Source of the DNA: Streptomyces sp. ASQP_92
GTDB taxonomy: Bacteria > Actinomycetota > Actinomycetes > Streptomycetales > Streptomycetaceae
NCBI RefSeq assembly: GCF_025399895.1
Contig: NZ_JAODUA010000017.1
Coordinates: 62,001-126,000 of the forward strand
Direction of reading: 5' to 3'
Length of the DNA stretch: 64,000 bases
Shown: in pieces, positions 15,757 to 24,183 of the stretch
Position numbering within the stretch: position 1 is the stretch's first letter
Layout of the letters: each line of letters begins with the position of its first letter
Made by a program: the position numbers and the translations under genes
The notes under the pieces: model-generated
The model's database searches: none
The model's input: the letters and a program-made list of their open reading frames with translations, nothing else
What the model was told of the DNA's origin: nothing

Positions 15757-16248
15757 TCAGCCGTTGATTTCGACGTCGTCAGCCGAGTAGCTGACGACGC
15801 AGGTCAGGTCGGCTCGGTCGCGCATCGACGGTTCGGGGTCGGCGAAGTCAACGCTGACGTCGGGCGGGTCCTCGGCAACGCTGAGGAAGCGTCCGCCGTG
15901 GGTCTTGTCGAGCATCAACCCGCCAATCCGTTGCAGGACGAGTTCGATCGCGCTGTCCAGGGCTTGCTGCGGGGTTTCGGCTGCTCCGGTCGGCGACGAT
16001 GCGGGCCAGATGATCCGCAGTTCGAACTGATGGCGGGCCATACGCCGCACGTGCGCGGTCCGCACCTCCTGAAGGCGCCGCCGCATCACGTACAGCTGGC
16101 AGCGCCGCTGGACGGGCGTCCTTGGGAGGTAGCCCTGCACGATGTCGAACGGTCCGCCATCGGTCGCGAGGAGGGCGGGAAGCCCGTCGGTCGGGTCGAA
16201 CGAGGTCAGCCACGCCGTCTCGCGTGCTACCGCGTCTGCGCTGCTCAT
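15757..16248 (-). CDS. Tail terminator/neck-type protein
   Basis: 163 residues from ATG 16248. Features are RELRIIWPASSPT-like strands and a conserved-looking LDSAIELVLQRIGGL helix, then a beta C terminus (DVSVDFADPE, LTCVVSYSAD). Size and position just before the tail tube fit a tail terminator or tail-to-head joining protein. I see no diagnostic motif. Confidence 0.6.
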   Translation of the reverse strand: MSSADAVARETAWLTSFDPTDGLPALLATDGGPFDIVQGYLPRTPVQRRCQLYVMRRRLQEVRTAHVRRMARHQFELRIIWPASSPTGAAETPQQALDSAIELVLQRIGGLMLDKTHGGRFLSVAEDPPDVSVDFADPEPSMRDRADLTCVVSYSADDVEING

Positions 16249-16266
16249 GCCGGCCCCCAAGTGGGT

Positions 16267-16935
16267 CTACGTGGGCTGGTATTTGCAGAGGATCGCTTCG
16301 GCCTGCGCCGCAAGGACGCCCCGGTCGTGCCCGAACTGGGTCCCGGCCGGGTCGATCTCACCGAGGACGTTGCTCGCCGCGATGAGCTTGCACGCCCGGC
16401 CGAGGTCGGCGGGCACTGTGCTGTAGCCGCCGTCGTAGGTGACGCGGATCCAGGATCCGACCGGCAGGAACGTGCCCAGCCCGAACCAGACGTGCCCCGA
16501 GTCCGGCTCCGGGCCGAGCAGTGAGGCGATGGTGACGGCCTGGGATCCGCCGTAGGAGCGGAGGATCGTCACGCCGATGTTCGCGTAGCCCCACAGCTCC
16601 GGGTAGCGGGGGGCGTACTCGTTCAGCCAGACGTGCCGCACCTGGTCGCCTGCACCGAGTGCGTTGGCATAGGAGGTGCCGAGCGTGCCGTGGATGTCCA
16701 TCGGCATGGATCCGGCGTCGGAGTACTCGTCCGGGTCGATGCCCTGTGCCCGGTGAGTTTCCGGGACGCCCGTGAATGGGGCGAGGCGGCGGCCGGCGAT
16801 GCCTTCGCATTGCCGGGTCGACTCGATCATCAGCTCGGCCAAGGCCGTTGGGCTGTAGTCGCGGACCAGGTCGGCGAACTGCCCGGCCTGCATGTCCGCC
16901 GCCGTGGCGAGCGGGACCGGGGAGTCCGCGGCCAT
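16267..16935 (-). CDS. Head-tail connector protein
   Basis: 222 residues. It starts at the minus-strand ATG at 16935 and ends just before the neck gene. The N-terminal helices (DLVRDYSPTALAELMIESTR, CEGIAGRRLAPF) and the C-terminal ADLGRACKLIAAS helix match gp6/gp15-type connector proteins of siphophages, which form the ring under the portal. The middle holds a beta segment (VTILRSYGGSQAVTIASLLG). Confidence 0.7.
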   Translation of the reverse strand: MAADSPVPLATAADMQAGQFADLVRDYSPTALAELMIESTRQCEGIAGRRLAPFTGVPETHRAQGIDPDEYSDAGSMPMDIHGTLGTSYANALGAGDQVRHVWLNEYAPRYPELWGYANIGVTILRSYGGSQAVTIASLLGPEPDSGHVWFGLGTFLPVGSWIRVTYDGGYSTVPADLGRACKLIAASNVLGEIDPAGTQFGHDRGVLAAQAEAILCKYQPT

Positions 16936-16938
16936 CAG

Positions 16939-17289
16939 CTACTCCTGCGAGGAGGCGGGCTTGCGGCCACCGCGTCGGACTGGCTTCGGCGCCTCGACGT
17001 TCTCGCCTCGCAGGTCGATCTCGGACTCTTCGGCCTTCGGGTCGATCTCGGAGAACTCCGCAGCGGGCTCGGGGTCATCGTTGTGGGCGCTCGCCGCGTC
17101 GAGGTCCGGGTCGGGCTCTGAAATGGGGCCGGCTTCCGGCTCGGGGGTGACTTCGGAGAATCCGGCGTCGTCGATCGCAAGCAGTGCCGCGATCTGCTCG
17201 GGGTCGTCGATCTCGACGGTCGCGCCGTCGGAGTCCCAGGTGTGGCCGAAGCTGTCACTGCCAGCCGATACCTTGCGAATGCGTGCCAT
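16939..17289 (-). CDS. Small acidic protein after the capsid gene
   Basis: 116 residues from ATG 17289 with GAGGAG upstream. The N terminus (SFGHTWDSDGATVEIDDPEQ) is compact, with a short LLAIDDAGFSEV helix. The rest is a long Glu/Pro/Asp-rich disordered stretch ending in a basic RRGGRKP tail. Similar proteins lie directly after the major capsid gene in many actinophages; function unknown. Confidence 0.7.
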   Translation of the reverse strand: MARIRKVSAGSDSFGHTWDSDGATVEIDDPEQIAALLAIDDAGFSEVTPEPEAGPISEPDPDLDAASAHNDDPEPAAEFSEIDPKAEESEIDLRGENVEAPKPVRRGGRKPASSQE

Positions 17290-17348
17290 GTTCTTGCACT
17301 CCTCGGGTCCGGCGCGGCGCACCACGGGCGGGCGCGCCGCGCGGATGG

Positions 17349-18719
17349 TCAGCTGGACAGGGTCGCCGTCACACGGCTGAGACGGCCCAGGTACTTCGGC
17401 GCCCGAACCGCGAGGGTCGTGTCGGAGACGATCGCGTAGGGCAGCTGGTCGGGCCCGGCGGTGGTCGGGTACACGTCGAGCGGGGTGAGCTCGCGGACGT
17501 AGGGGCGCACCACAAAGTTCGGGTCGCGGGCCATCAGGTAGATGTTCTCCTGGCCCGACGCCGCGGGCTTCGCCGACGTGTTGGTGCCGACGTAGGCGGC
17601 CGGGCCCTGGGCGGGGACGGTGCTGCCGTTCTTCGGGGTGAGCTTGGTGCCGTCGTCGACGATCGACACGGTGAGGACCGGGGTGACGCCGTCGGCGGCG
17701 ACACCGACGACGGCGTCGACGTAGCCGAGGAGGGTCTCGGTGCCCGTCGCCGTGGACCGGTAGACCTTGTACACGTTGGGCTGCGACCCGTCGAGGCCGG
17801 TCGGCGTCGAGAACGACAGCGTCACGGTCGAGGTCGAACCGGTGGTGGCCTGGGAGACCTCGGTGGACGCCTGGATCTCGCCCTGTCGGGCGATGACCGG
17901 CACGACCTGGTAGTAGTACGTGGCCGCCGCGAGGGTGCCGCCGGTGGTGGCGGTCGCCGTGGTGACCGCGCCCATGCCGTAGCCGCGCGCCGACAGGAAC
18001 GACGACTTGATGATCGGCACGTCGCGGTAGGTCATGACGTTCAGGCCGCCGGCGACCTCGACGCGGTCGGAGAACCGCTGCTGGGCCTGGAGGAGCTGGG
18101 CGACCTTGGACGCGGCGGTCGGCGACATGACGAGCATCCAGGAGGAGTCCTGGATGGCCATGGCGGCCTGCTGCTCGACCATGTCGATCAGCTTGTCGAG
18201 GGCACCGAGGGACATCGCGGCGTTGAAGTCGATGGCGTTCTGACTGTTGCCGGTGAACGTGCTGACCAGGGAATCGAGGCCGTCGAACTGCGGGTACGCC
18301 CCGTACTGCGTGGACGCGCTGTTGCCCCACAGCATCGCGTTCTCAATGTCCCAGTACAGGCCTTGGATCGAGCCTTCGATTTCCTGTTGCTTCAGATCCT
18401 GCACGAGGCCGCGGGTGACGGCCTGGGCGTAGCCGGTGACTGCGCCGACGGCCTGCATGTTGCGGATCGTGAACTGGTTCTGCACGTAGGTCGAGTTGGA
18501 GACCGGGCGGGCGCCGCCGTCGGTGACGAACCCGCCGGTGGCCCGCTGTGTGCGCTGGTTGAAGTAGTACACGGTGCTGTCCCACTTGCGGGACGGGGTC
18601 GCGCGGACCAGCGGCGCGTACCGGCGCTGGTACTCCAGCAGCATCGGGTCGACGATCGTGGGGGTGAGCGCGGATGCGCCTGCCGCGGTCAGTGCCTCGC
18701 GGAGTTCAGCCTGGGACAT
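17349..18719 (-). CDS. Major capsid protein with inserted FN3-like domain
   Basis: 456 residues from ATG 18719 with AAAGG upstream. The N-terminal arm and VYYFNQRTQ, FTIRNMQAVGAV, EGSIQGLYWDIENAMLWGN and the MVEQQAAMAIQD helix fit an HK97-fold capsid subunit of actinophages. Residues about 262-360 form an inserted beta domain resembling fibronectin type III (ATYYYQVVPVI, VYKVYRSTATGTETLLGYVD). The HK97 core then resumes (PAAYVGTNTS ... IYLMARDPNF). The insertion would sit on the outer capsid surface. Confidence 0.88.
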   Translation of the reverse strand: MSQAELREALTAAGASALTPTIVDPMLLEYQRRYAPLVRATPSRKWDSTVYYFNQRTQRATGGFVTDGGARPVSNSTYVQNQFTIRNMQAVGAVTGYAQAVTRGLVQDLKQQEIEGSIQGLYWDIENAMLWGNSASTQYGAYPQFDGLDSLVSTFTGNSQNAIDFNAAMSLGALDKLIDMVEQQAAMAIQDSSWMLVMSPTAASKVAQLLQAQQRFSDRVEVAGGLNVMTYRDVPIIKSSFLSARGYGMGAVTTATATTGGTLAAATYYYQVVPVIARQGEIQASTEVSQATTGSTSTVTLSFSTPTGLDGSQPNVYKVYRSTATGTETLLGYVDAVVGVAADGVTPVLTVSIVDDGTKLTPKNGSTVPAQGPAAYVGTNTSAKPAASGQENIYLMARDPNFVVRPYVRELTPLDVYPTTAGPDQLPYAIVSDTTLAVRAPKYLGRLSRVTATLSS

Positions 18720-18753
18720 GGTGGTGCCTTTCAGGGAAGTGGGGGTACGACGA

Positions 18754-18775
18754 AGCCCCGCGCTTGGGCGGGGCT
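18754..18775 (-). terminator. Hairpin between scaffold/protease and capsid genes
   Basis: AGCCCCGC (18754-18761) pairs with GCGGGGCT (18768-18775); the minus strand continues TTCGTCG. It lies in the 123-base gap before the capsid gene. No other gene is visible in the gap; it may also hold a capsid promoter, which I cannot identify. Confidence 0.55.
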
Positions 18776-18842
18776 GGGTGACCATCACTGCCGTGAGGCA
18801 CCAGCGAGGCTGGCGGTCAGGAGAGGCTCAGGCGTGGTGCTA

Positions 18843-19301
18843 CTAGCTGCGGGGCACACGGTCGCCGAGGATCGAGCCGACGACGGCCGCGCCGCCGGTC
18901 TGGCGCCACTCCTCGTCGGTGTACTCGTGCAGCGGCTTCGGCGGCCAGCCCTCAGGCAGTCCGCTGGAGACGGCGCTCGATTCGGTGACGGGTTGCACGA
19001 GGCCCTTGCGGGACGGGCCGGTCGCCTCGACGTGCTCCTGCACCGCTGTCGGCAGCGCCTTGGCGATGCCCTCGGCGACGAGGCGCTGGATCCGCTGGTC
19101 CTCGGTCTCGGTCACCTCGACGGCCGGGGCGGCCTCTGTGACGGGCTCGGCCGCCGAAGACTCCACTGCGGCGGGGGCCGGGGTCATCGCGGTGACGAAT
19201 CCGGCAAGGGCGTCACTGAGCTTGTCGATCTTCGCTCCGAGGGCGTCCATGCCGTCGGTGCTTCCCGGGGTCTCGGCCGCCGGGGTGGTGGACTCCGCCA
19301 T
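18843..19301 (-). CDS. Nested in-frame scaffold protein
   Basis: Inside the protease gene an ATG at 19301 is preceded by AAGGAG with a 6-base spacer, one of the best ribosome sites in the window. It is in the same frame as the protease, so the product would be the last 152 residues: MAESTTPAAETPG, then a helix (MDALGAKIDKLSDALAGFV) and a low-complexity Ala/Glu-rich tail. This copies the lambda C/Nu3 arrangement, in which the scaffold is made separately from the protease 3' end. Confidence 0.7.
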   Translation of the reverse strand: MAESTTPAAETPGSTDGMDALGAKIDKLSDALAGFVTAMTPAPAAVESSAAEPVTEAAPAVEVTETEDQRIQRLVAEGIAKALPTAVQEHVEATGPSRKGLVQPVTESSAVSSGLPEGWPPKPLHEYTDEEWRQTGGAAVVGSILGDRVPRS

Positions 19302-20663
19302 GGCGGGCTCCTTCTCCTGGGTGGGGTCGGCCGCCGGCGTCTCCGGTGCCGAAGTCTGTGCGCGACGCGCGAGCAGCGTGGAGCGGATGACCTGCTCCAA
19401 CTCGGCGTCGTCGAGGCCCTCCTGGACCTGAATGCGGATCTCGCCCAAGGGGGCTGACTCGCCCATGTCGCCGCCGCTGTCGTCGTCTTCGTCCGTCTTG
19501 CAGTGCATGCAGGACTCGCACGCGCACGGGCATCCGCCCGGGGTGGCGGGGATGGCGCAGCCGCAGCCGCACGGGCAGTCCGCGCCCGCTGCTGAGGCCG
19601 GCGCCGCATCGTCGTCTGGCTCGCCGGGGACGTCGACGTCGGCATCCATGTCGGGGTCGAGCTGCATGAGGGCCTGGCAGGCACCGTCCATGGCCGCACG
19701 CCCGACTGCGTCGAGGTCGTGGGGGTCGAGGCTCTGCGAGGTGACGGTCACGTTGGTCGGCCCGTTGGTCAGTGAGACGTAAAGGTTCCCGGCGTCCGTC
19801 GCGTCCATGCCCCAGCATTCGGCGAGCGACTCGGTGACCTGGGTGGCCGGGTCGATGAGCCAGCCCTCCTGGGTCGCCACGGTCACTCCGAAGCCGCGGA
19901 GTGCTTTGGTGATGCGCTGCTTGACCCTCTTCAGCTGGGCCGCGGTGTACAGGCGGGCGTTGTCGGCCTGGGAGATGTAGCTCCAAGCCGCCTTCGCCTT
20001 GGCCTTGGTGGAGAGGTCGTAGCGCTTCTGCTTGTCCTTCTGGTAGCCGGGGTCCGCGAACGGGCCCTGCTCGCTGCCGGAGGCGTCCGCCCCATCGGCG
20101 GCTTCGGTGACTGTATGCACCAGCGCCTCCTGCACTGACTCGGTGATGAGCACCCGGCCATCGGATGCCGTCTCCTCCGGAGCAGTGCCCGCAGGGGTGA
20201 AGCTGTCGACCCGGGCGCCAGGCACGCCGGGCTTCCGGGTGAAGTCGAGGCCGTCCAGCTCCAAATCGTTCGCGGTCTCCACGGCCGTGCCACCAGGTCC
20301 GACCTGGCGTCGGACACGGCCGACCCAACCGCCTCGGATGGATACGCCCCGCAGATACGGTTTGCCATCTCGGGTGTCGACCAGCGAGGCGATGGTGCGG
20401 GCCTCCCCGGTGTCGGCGAGATCGGCGGTGAAGCGGGCACTGCCGTCCTGGTCCTGATCGATCGAGGTGATCCTGCCGACGATCTGAGTGGAGTCGTCGT
20501 CAGCCGCGTGGTGCGTCAGCATCGTCAGCGGCTGTGAGCCTTCAGCGATGCGCGCCTGAGCGCGAGCCACGGCTCGACCGATCACCTCGGCTGTGTACAG
20601 GCGGCCGTTGTTACTGACCCCGGGGGCGAGGGCGATGCCGGAGACGGTTCCGATGGTGCCCAT
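18843..20663 (-). CDS. Capsid maturation protease / scaffold precursor
   Basis: 606 residues from ATG 20663, directly before the capsid gene. The N-terminal 160 residues (GTIGTVSGIALAPGVSNNGR, MLTHHAADDDSTQIVGRITS, LRGVSIRGGW, LELDGLDFTRKPGVPGA) look like a prohead protease. The middle has the AAWSYISQADNARLYTAAQL helix block and a nine-cysteine cluster near residues 361-388 (CPCGCGC, GCPCAC, CMHC). The C-terminal 150 residues are Ala/Glu/Pro-rich and helical like a scaffold. The catalytic residues are not certain from sequence alone; HH in MLTHHAAD is one candidate. Confidence 0.8.
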   Translation of the reverse strand: MGTIGTVSGIALAPGVSNNGRLYTAEVIGRAVARAQARIAEGSQPLTMLTHHAADDDSTQIVGRITSIDQDQDGSARFTADLADTGEARTIASLVDTRDGKPYLRGVSIRGGWVGRVRRQVGPGGTAVETANDLELDGLDFTRKPGVPGARVDSFTPAGTAPEETASDGRVLITESVQEALVHTVTEAADGADASGSEQGPFADPGYQKDKQKRYDLSTKAKAKAAWSYISQADNARLYTAAQLKRVKQRITKALRGFGVTVATQEGWLIDPATQVTESLAECWGMDATDAGNLYVSLTNGPTNVTVTSQSLDPHDLDAVGRAAMDGACQALMQLDPDMDADVDVPGEPDDDAAPASAAGADCPCGCGCAIPATPGGCPCACESCMHCKTDEDDDSGGDMGESAPLGEIRIQVQEGLDDAELEQVIRSTLLARRAQTSAPETPAADPTQEKEPAMAESTTPAAETPGSTDGMDALGAKIDKLSDALAGFVTAMTPAPAAVESSAAEPVTEAAPAVEVTETEDQRIQRLVAEGIAKALPTAVQEHVEATGPSRKGLVQPVTESSAVSSGLPEGWPPKPLHEYTDEEWRQTGGAAVVGSILGDRVPRS

Positions 20664-20665
20664 GG

Positions 20666-21049
20666 TCACCTCCCGATCAGCGAGATGCTGACGCCAGTGA
20701 AGCTCGGGTTCGTACCGGAGACGACCCACCGGACACGGCCCTTGCTGGTGAAGATGTAGCCCCCGCTGCCAGGTCCGATACTGCCGAACGTGAAGTTCGG
20801 ACCGGAGGTGATGGCGGTGAGGGTCTGGGTGGTGAGCCAGTAGCCGGCCGCGTCCTGCACGTCGTAGTACACGGTGATCGACGGGGTCGTTCCCGTCACG
20901 CCGGTCACGAACACGGACAGGATGCCGTTGGCGACGCTGGACGTGTCCAGCGTGCCGCTGTCCCCGGACGCGGTGATGGTCTGGGCCGCGGGGGCGTAAA
21001 CGGTGACCGGATCGCCGGGCACCACGGTGACGAGCGGGGCGTGCGCCAT
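20666..21049 (-). CDS. Beta-rich head protein, possible decoration protein
   Basis: 127 residues between the MuF-like gene and the protease. It is almost entirely beta (VPGDPVTVYAPAAQ, GILSVFVTGVTG, ITVYYDVQDAAGYW, RVRWVVSGTNPSFTG), with an Ig/jelly-roll-like feel. Decoration or stabilisation proteins are often encoded here, but nothing diagnostic is seen. Confidence 0.65.
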   Translation of the reverse strand: MAHAPLVTVVPGDPVTVYAPAAQTITASGDSGTLDTSSVANGILSVFVTGVTGTTPSITVYYDVQDAAGYWLTTQTLTAITSGPNFTFGSIGPGSGGYIFTSKGRVRWVVSGTNPSFTGVSISLIGR

Positions 21050-21061
21050 GGACGACTCCGA

Positions 21062-22519
21062 TCAAGAGAACCAGTTGGCGAAATGGGCGAGGCTGACGTC
21101 GGCGGCATAGCAGCAGCGGCAACTCGGATGGAGCGGCATGCGGGGCTGGTCGCCCATGCGCCACGGGCTGCCAGACTCGGCGTCGATACAAGATCCGCAG
21201 ACCCTGCCGTCCCCGGCGGTGATGATGTCGATCATTTGGACGCCCTCGGACTGGTAGAGGGCGAAGGCGCCTTCATCTGCCGCGGTGGTCATCGCCCAGT
21301 CGACGGTGAAAGCGACGGCGTCACTGTCGCCGGTGAGGATGTCGGAGGCCGCATCGATGAGGTCTTCGCGGCTCAGGCCGTTCTCCATTCCGTCCGCCAG
21401 GGCGCGGCCAAGGTCGGCGGCGACGTTGTCGACCATGCGGCCGAGCCAGCCGCCCGCGTCGCCCCACAGTTCGTCGAGGCGTTCCATCGCCGCGTAGGCG
21501 TCGGTGAAGGCGATGTTCCAGTCCAGGCCGATCTGGCCGACTCGCTCGGCGGCGATGGCAACAGCGTTGACCATGCCCTCCGCCCGTCCGGCGGCGACCG
21601 CATTACGCAGTGCGATTCGTACCGTCGTGAAGCCAGCCAGGTCGGCGAGCCCGGCGAGCATCGCCTTCGCTGCGGCGAGAGCTGCGGCCCGGATTCTGCC
21701 CTCATCTGGCCCATCGGTTTCGCTGACGCCGAGTTGCCAGCGCAGCCGGTCGACCATGGCGGCGATGGCGTCCCGGGTGAGCAGGTCGTGCCACAGGGCC
21801 TTGACGCTGACCGTGTGCCGGTCCTGCTGTTCTTGGCGCCGCTGGAAGAGCAGCGCCCACATGCCTTCGAGCTTGCCGAGGTCGATGGTGGCCTTCAGGA
21901 TGTCGGGATCATCGACGGCTTCGGTCGCAATCCGTACCGCCGTCTCGCAGGCGGCCTGTACGCGACGGGTCATGGGGCCGCCCGAGAGCGCCCAGCCGGC
22001 CGCGAAAGCCTCGCGGGCTACGGCTTCCATCGGGTCCGCGAGCGGGGTGTCGGTGCGGTCGAGGCCGTGGACAGCCGAGAGTGCGGTGAACTCGATTGGC
22101 TGGGCGTCGAGTCGGTCGAGCGGCGCTGGCTCGTCGGAGTCGAGGTAGGCCAAGGAGCAGTGGGCTGTGAATCCGTGCTCCCGCGGCACCTCGATGCCTC
22201 GCTCGCTCAGTACGGCCAGGGTGTCGCGGCGGAGGTCTTCGAGGTCCGGGGAGTCGACGAGGGCGACGAGAACGTCCTTGTCGCCCCCGGTGAAGCGGGC
22301 CAGCCCGGCGAGTTGGGCGGTGAACGGCCGCCGGGCTGCGAGTTCGGCGACCGCTTCGCGCAGCGTGTCTCCGTCGATGTCGTCGGCGTGGCCGAGGTAG
22401 GCGATCGTGACGTGCAGTTCGTCGGCAGGCAGGCCGCCCTCGACCGCGAGTTGCTGCGCGATGTCGGGCGGCGGGTAAAGGGCGATCATGCAGCCGTCGG
22501 AGTAGTCCGGTGACGCCAC
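21062..22519 (-). CDS. 2H-phosphoesterase fused to MuF-type head protein
   Basis: About 485 residues. GTG 22519 was chosen because AAGGGGG lies five bases upstream. The first about 170 residues are a 2H phosphoesterase/2'-5' RNA ligase-like domain with both catalytic motifs, HVTIAYLG (near residue 36) and HCSLAYL (near 120), in the usual spacing. The rest is helical and ends in a MuF/SPP1 gp7-type minor head module (MTTAADEGAFAL, VCGSCIDAESG, PLHPSCRC). MuF-type proteins sit inside the head near the portal and can be ejected, so the enzyme may enter the host with DNA (inference). Confidence 0.8.
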   Translation of the reverse strand: MASPDYSDGCMIALYPPPDIAQQLAVEGGLPADELHVTIAYLGHADDIDGDTLREAVAELAARRPFTAQLAGLARFTGGDKDVLVALVDSPDLEDLRRDTLAVLSERGIEVPREHGFTAHCSLAYLDSDEPAPLDRLDAQPIEFTALSAVHGLDRTDTPLADPMEAVAREAFAAGWALSGGPMTRRVQAACETAVRIATEAVDDPDILKATIDLGKLEGMWALLFQRRQEQQDRHTVSVKALWHDLLTRDAIAAMVDRLRWQLGVSETDGPDEGRIRAAALAAAKAMLAGLADLAGFTTVRIALRNAVAAGRAEGMVNAVAIAAERVGQIGLDWNIAFTDAYAAMERLDELWGDAGGWLGRMVDNVAADLGRALADGMENGLSREDLIDAASDILTGDSDAVAFTVDWAMTTAADEGAFALYQSEGVQMIDIITAGDGRVCGSCIDAESGSPWRMGDQPRMPLHPSCRCCYAADVSLAHFANWFS

Positions 22520-22529
22520 GGTCACCCCC

Positions 22530-22634
22530 TTAGCCGACCCGCTTCTTGATGAGCGGCGCGACGTCTTTGGCGCGCAGCGGATGGCTCGGCGGGTCGGGTG
22601 GCTGGACCGAGCCGGGGTCAGGCGGCGTACTCAT
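22530..22634 (-). CDS. Small Pro-rich protein after the portal
   Basis: 34 residues from ATG 22634 with an excellent GGGAGGT site. It overlaps the portal end by 17 bases. It is Pro-rich at the N terminus and basic at the C terminus (RAKDVAPLIKKRVG). It could also be a translational bridge that keeps ribosomes moving to the MuF-like gene. Confidence 0.5.
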   Translation of the reverse strand: MSTPPDPGSVQPPDPPSHPLRAKDVAPLIKKRVG

Positions 22635-24183
22635 TGACACCTCCCGGCAGCGAAGCGAGGGCTTCATGTAGCCGGCTTCGGTAGAGCAGGCGGCGCGACT
22701 CGGCCGTCGGCGGGGACCCGTCCTCGGGCTTGTCGGGCGGTTCGCCGCCTGGTGGGGCCTTTCCGGTGAATGTGGCCAGTTGCGGCGGGACTTCCGCCTT
22801 CTCCGGCTTCTCCACCGTGACCGGCTCGCCCTCCTCGGGGTCGCCGGGCTCCAGGGCAGTACCGCGGAGTTTGTTCGCGATGCCCGCTTTGGAGGCGGCG
22901 TCCATGTCGGTCCAGCGCACCAGGTTGGAGCGGTCGACGAGGACCGGCTGGTCGCCACCTTGAACCGGGGGCTCGTTGATGTCGGCGCGGTACCTGTCGA
23001 GGGTCCACGAGCCGTTGCGGAGCCGCATGTCGCGGATCTCTTCGACGGTCTTGGAGTCCCGCATGTCGACGTCGGAAAACTTGAGCTTCCAGCCTTCGAC
23101 ACCGAACCCGAGCTTGGCGAGGTGGAAATTCAGTGCCTCCAGCACCAGTTCGGCTATCGGCTGCACCGTGTTGACCATGAAGGTGCGGTCCTGGCTCTCG
23201 CCCGTCCCGCCCCCGAGGTTGCCGGATTCGATGATCCCGACCTTCGCCGGGGGAACCCCGTAGGCTGCGATGATCTCGTCGCGCTTCTGCTCCAGGTAGC
23301 GCAGGTAGTCCATCGTGCGGGACTGGGCCAACTCGTTGACGCCGGCACCGCCCTTGGTGGAGATCGGCACGCCGATGTTGCGCGGACCGATGTTGCGCTG
23401 CATGTACTGCGCGTTCCACTTGTTGATCTCGGCCGCCGAGTACGACGCCGGGAAGTCGACGTGCAGGACCGGCGGCGCGCCCTTGCGGAAGATCTCCTTC
23501 GACGTGGCCGACGCGAAGAGCCACGACGTGATCGGCAGCATCGCCGCCTGAGTCGGCGACACCCCGAACACCCCGGACCCCGGCGAGTCCAGGCTGATGT
23601 GGATGACCTCGCGCGGCTCGAACACCGCCCGCTGCCCCAGCTCCGTCTGCTGCACGTAGCTGGTGATCGTGCCGTGCTCGTCGGTGATCGGCCGCATCGA
23701 CGGGCAGTCCAGCGAGTACAGGGCAACCGGCTGGCTCGCCAGCCATACAACCTCGATGAACGCATCTCCGAAGACGAGCAGGTCGGTGATGACGCCGCGC
23801 AGGATCTGACGGATGTTCTCGCGCGGATTGCAGTAGGCCAGCATCCGCTCCAGCAGCAGGACTTCCTGCGGCTTGTCGGGCTGCTCCTGGTCGCCCTCAC
23901 CGTCGTCGTTGGCCCAGTCCATGACTAGGCCGCCTGCGGTCACCGTGCGGGCGATGGCGCTGACCGAGGCCCACGACCAGGGGCACGCCAGATAGGCGTC
24001 GTACAGCTGGCTGAGCGAGGTGCGCCGGTCCGTCGCGACGCCGATGCCCTGGTTCGACTCGGTGAGTCCACCCGGTCCGACGCCGAACTCGAAGCCGGCG
24101 CGGTCGGGGAGCTTCGCCGGTGCGGTCTCCAGGATCTCGGTGTCGCCGCCAGTGATGCCGTGCCACCAGGTCTTGAGGCTCAT
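22618..24183 (-). CDS. Portal protein
   Basis: 521 residues. Characteristic portal segments are LYDAYLACPWSWASVSAIAR, GDAFIEVVW, LGQRAVFEPREVIHI, AAMLPITSWLFASATSKEIF, IAAYGVPPAKVGI and QDRTFMVNTVQPIAELV, as in HK97-type portals. The start overlaps the terminase stop as ATGA (24183-24180). The C-terminal 90 residues are Pro/Glu-rich. It forms the dodecameric DNA channel and docks the terminase. Confidence 0.93.
   Translation of the reverse strand: MSLKTWWHGITGGDTEILETAPAKLPDRAGFEFGVGPGGLTESNQGIGVATDRRTSLSQLYDAYLACPWSWASVSAIARTVTAGGLVMDWANDDGEGDQEQPDKPQEVLLLERMLAYCNPRENIRQILRGVITDLLVFGDAFIEVVWLASQPVALYSLDCPSMRPITDEHGTITSYVQQTELGQRAVFEPREVIHISLDSPGSGVFGVSPTQAAMLPITSWLFASATSKEIFRKGAPPVLHVDFPASYSAAEINKWNAQYMQRNIGPRNIGVPISTKGGAGVNELAQSRTMDYLRYLEQKRDEIIAAYGVPPAKVGIIESGNLGGGTGESQDRTFMVNTVQPIAELVLEALNFHLAKLGFGVEGWKLKFSDVDMRDSKTVEEIRDMRLRNGSWTLDRYRADINEPPVQGGDQPVLVDRSNLVRWTDMDAASKAGIANKLRGTALEPGDPEEGEPVTVEKPEKAEVPPQLATFTGKAPPGGEPPDKPEDGSPPTAESRRLLYRSRLHEALASLPGGVNEYAA

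Noticed and set aside
17184..19457. 757-codon plus-strand frame over capsid genes
   Set aside because: Antisense to capsid and protease genes; typical high-GC shadow.
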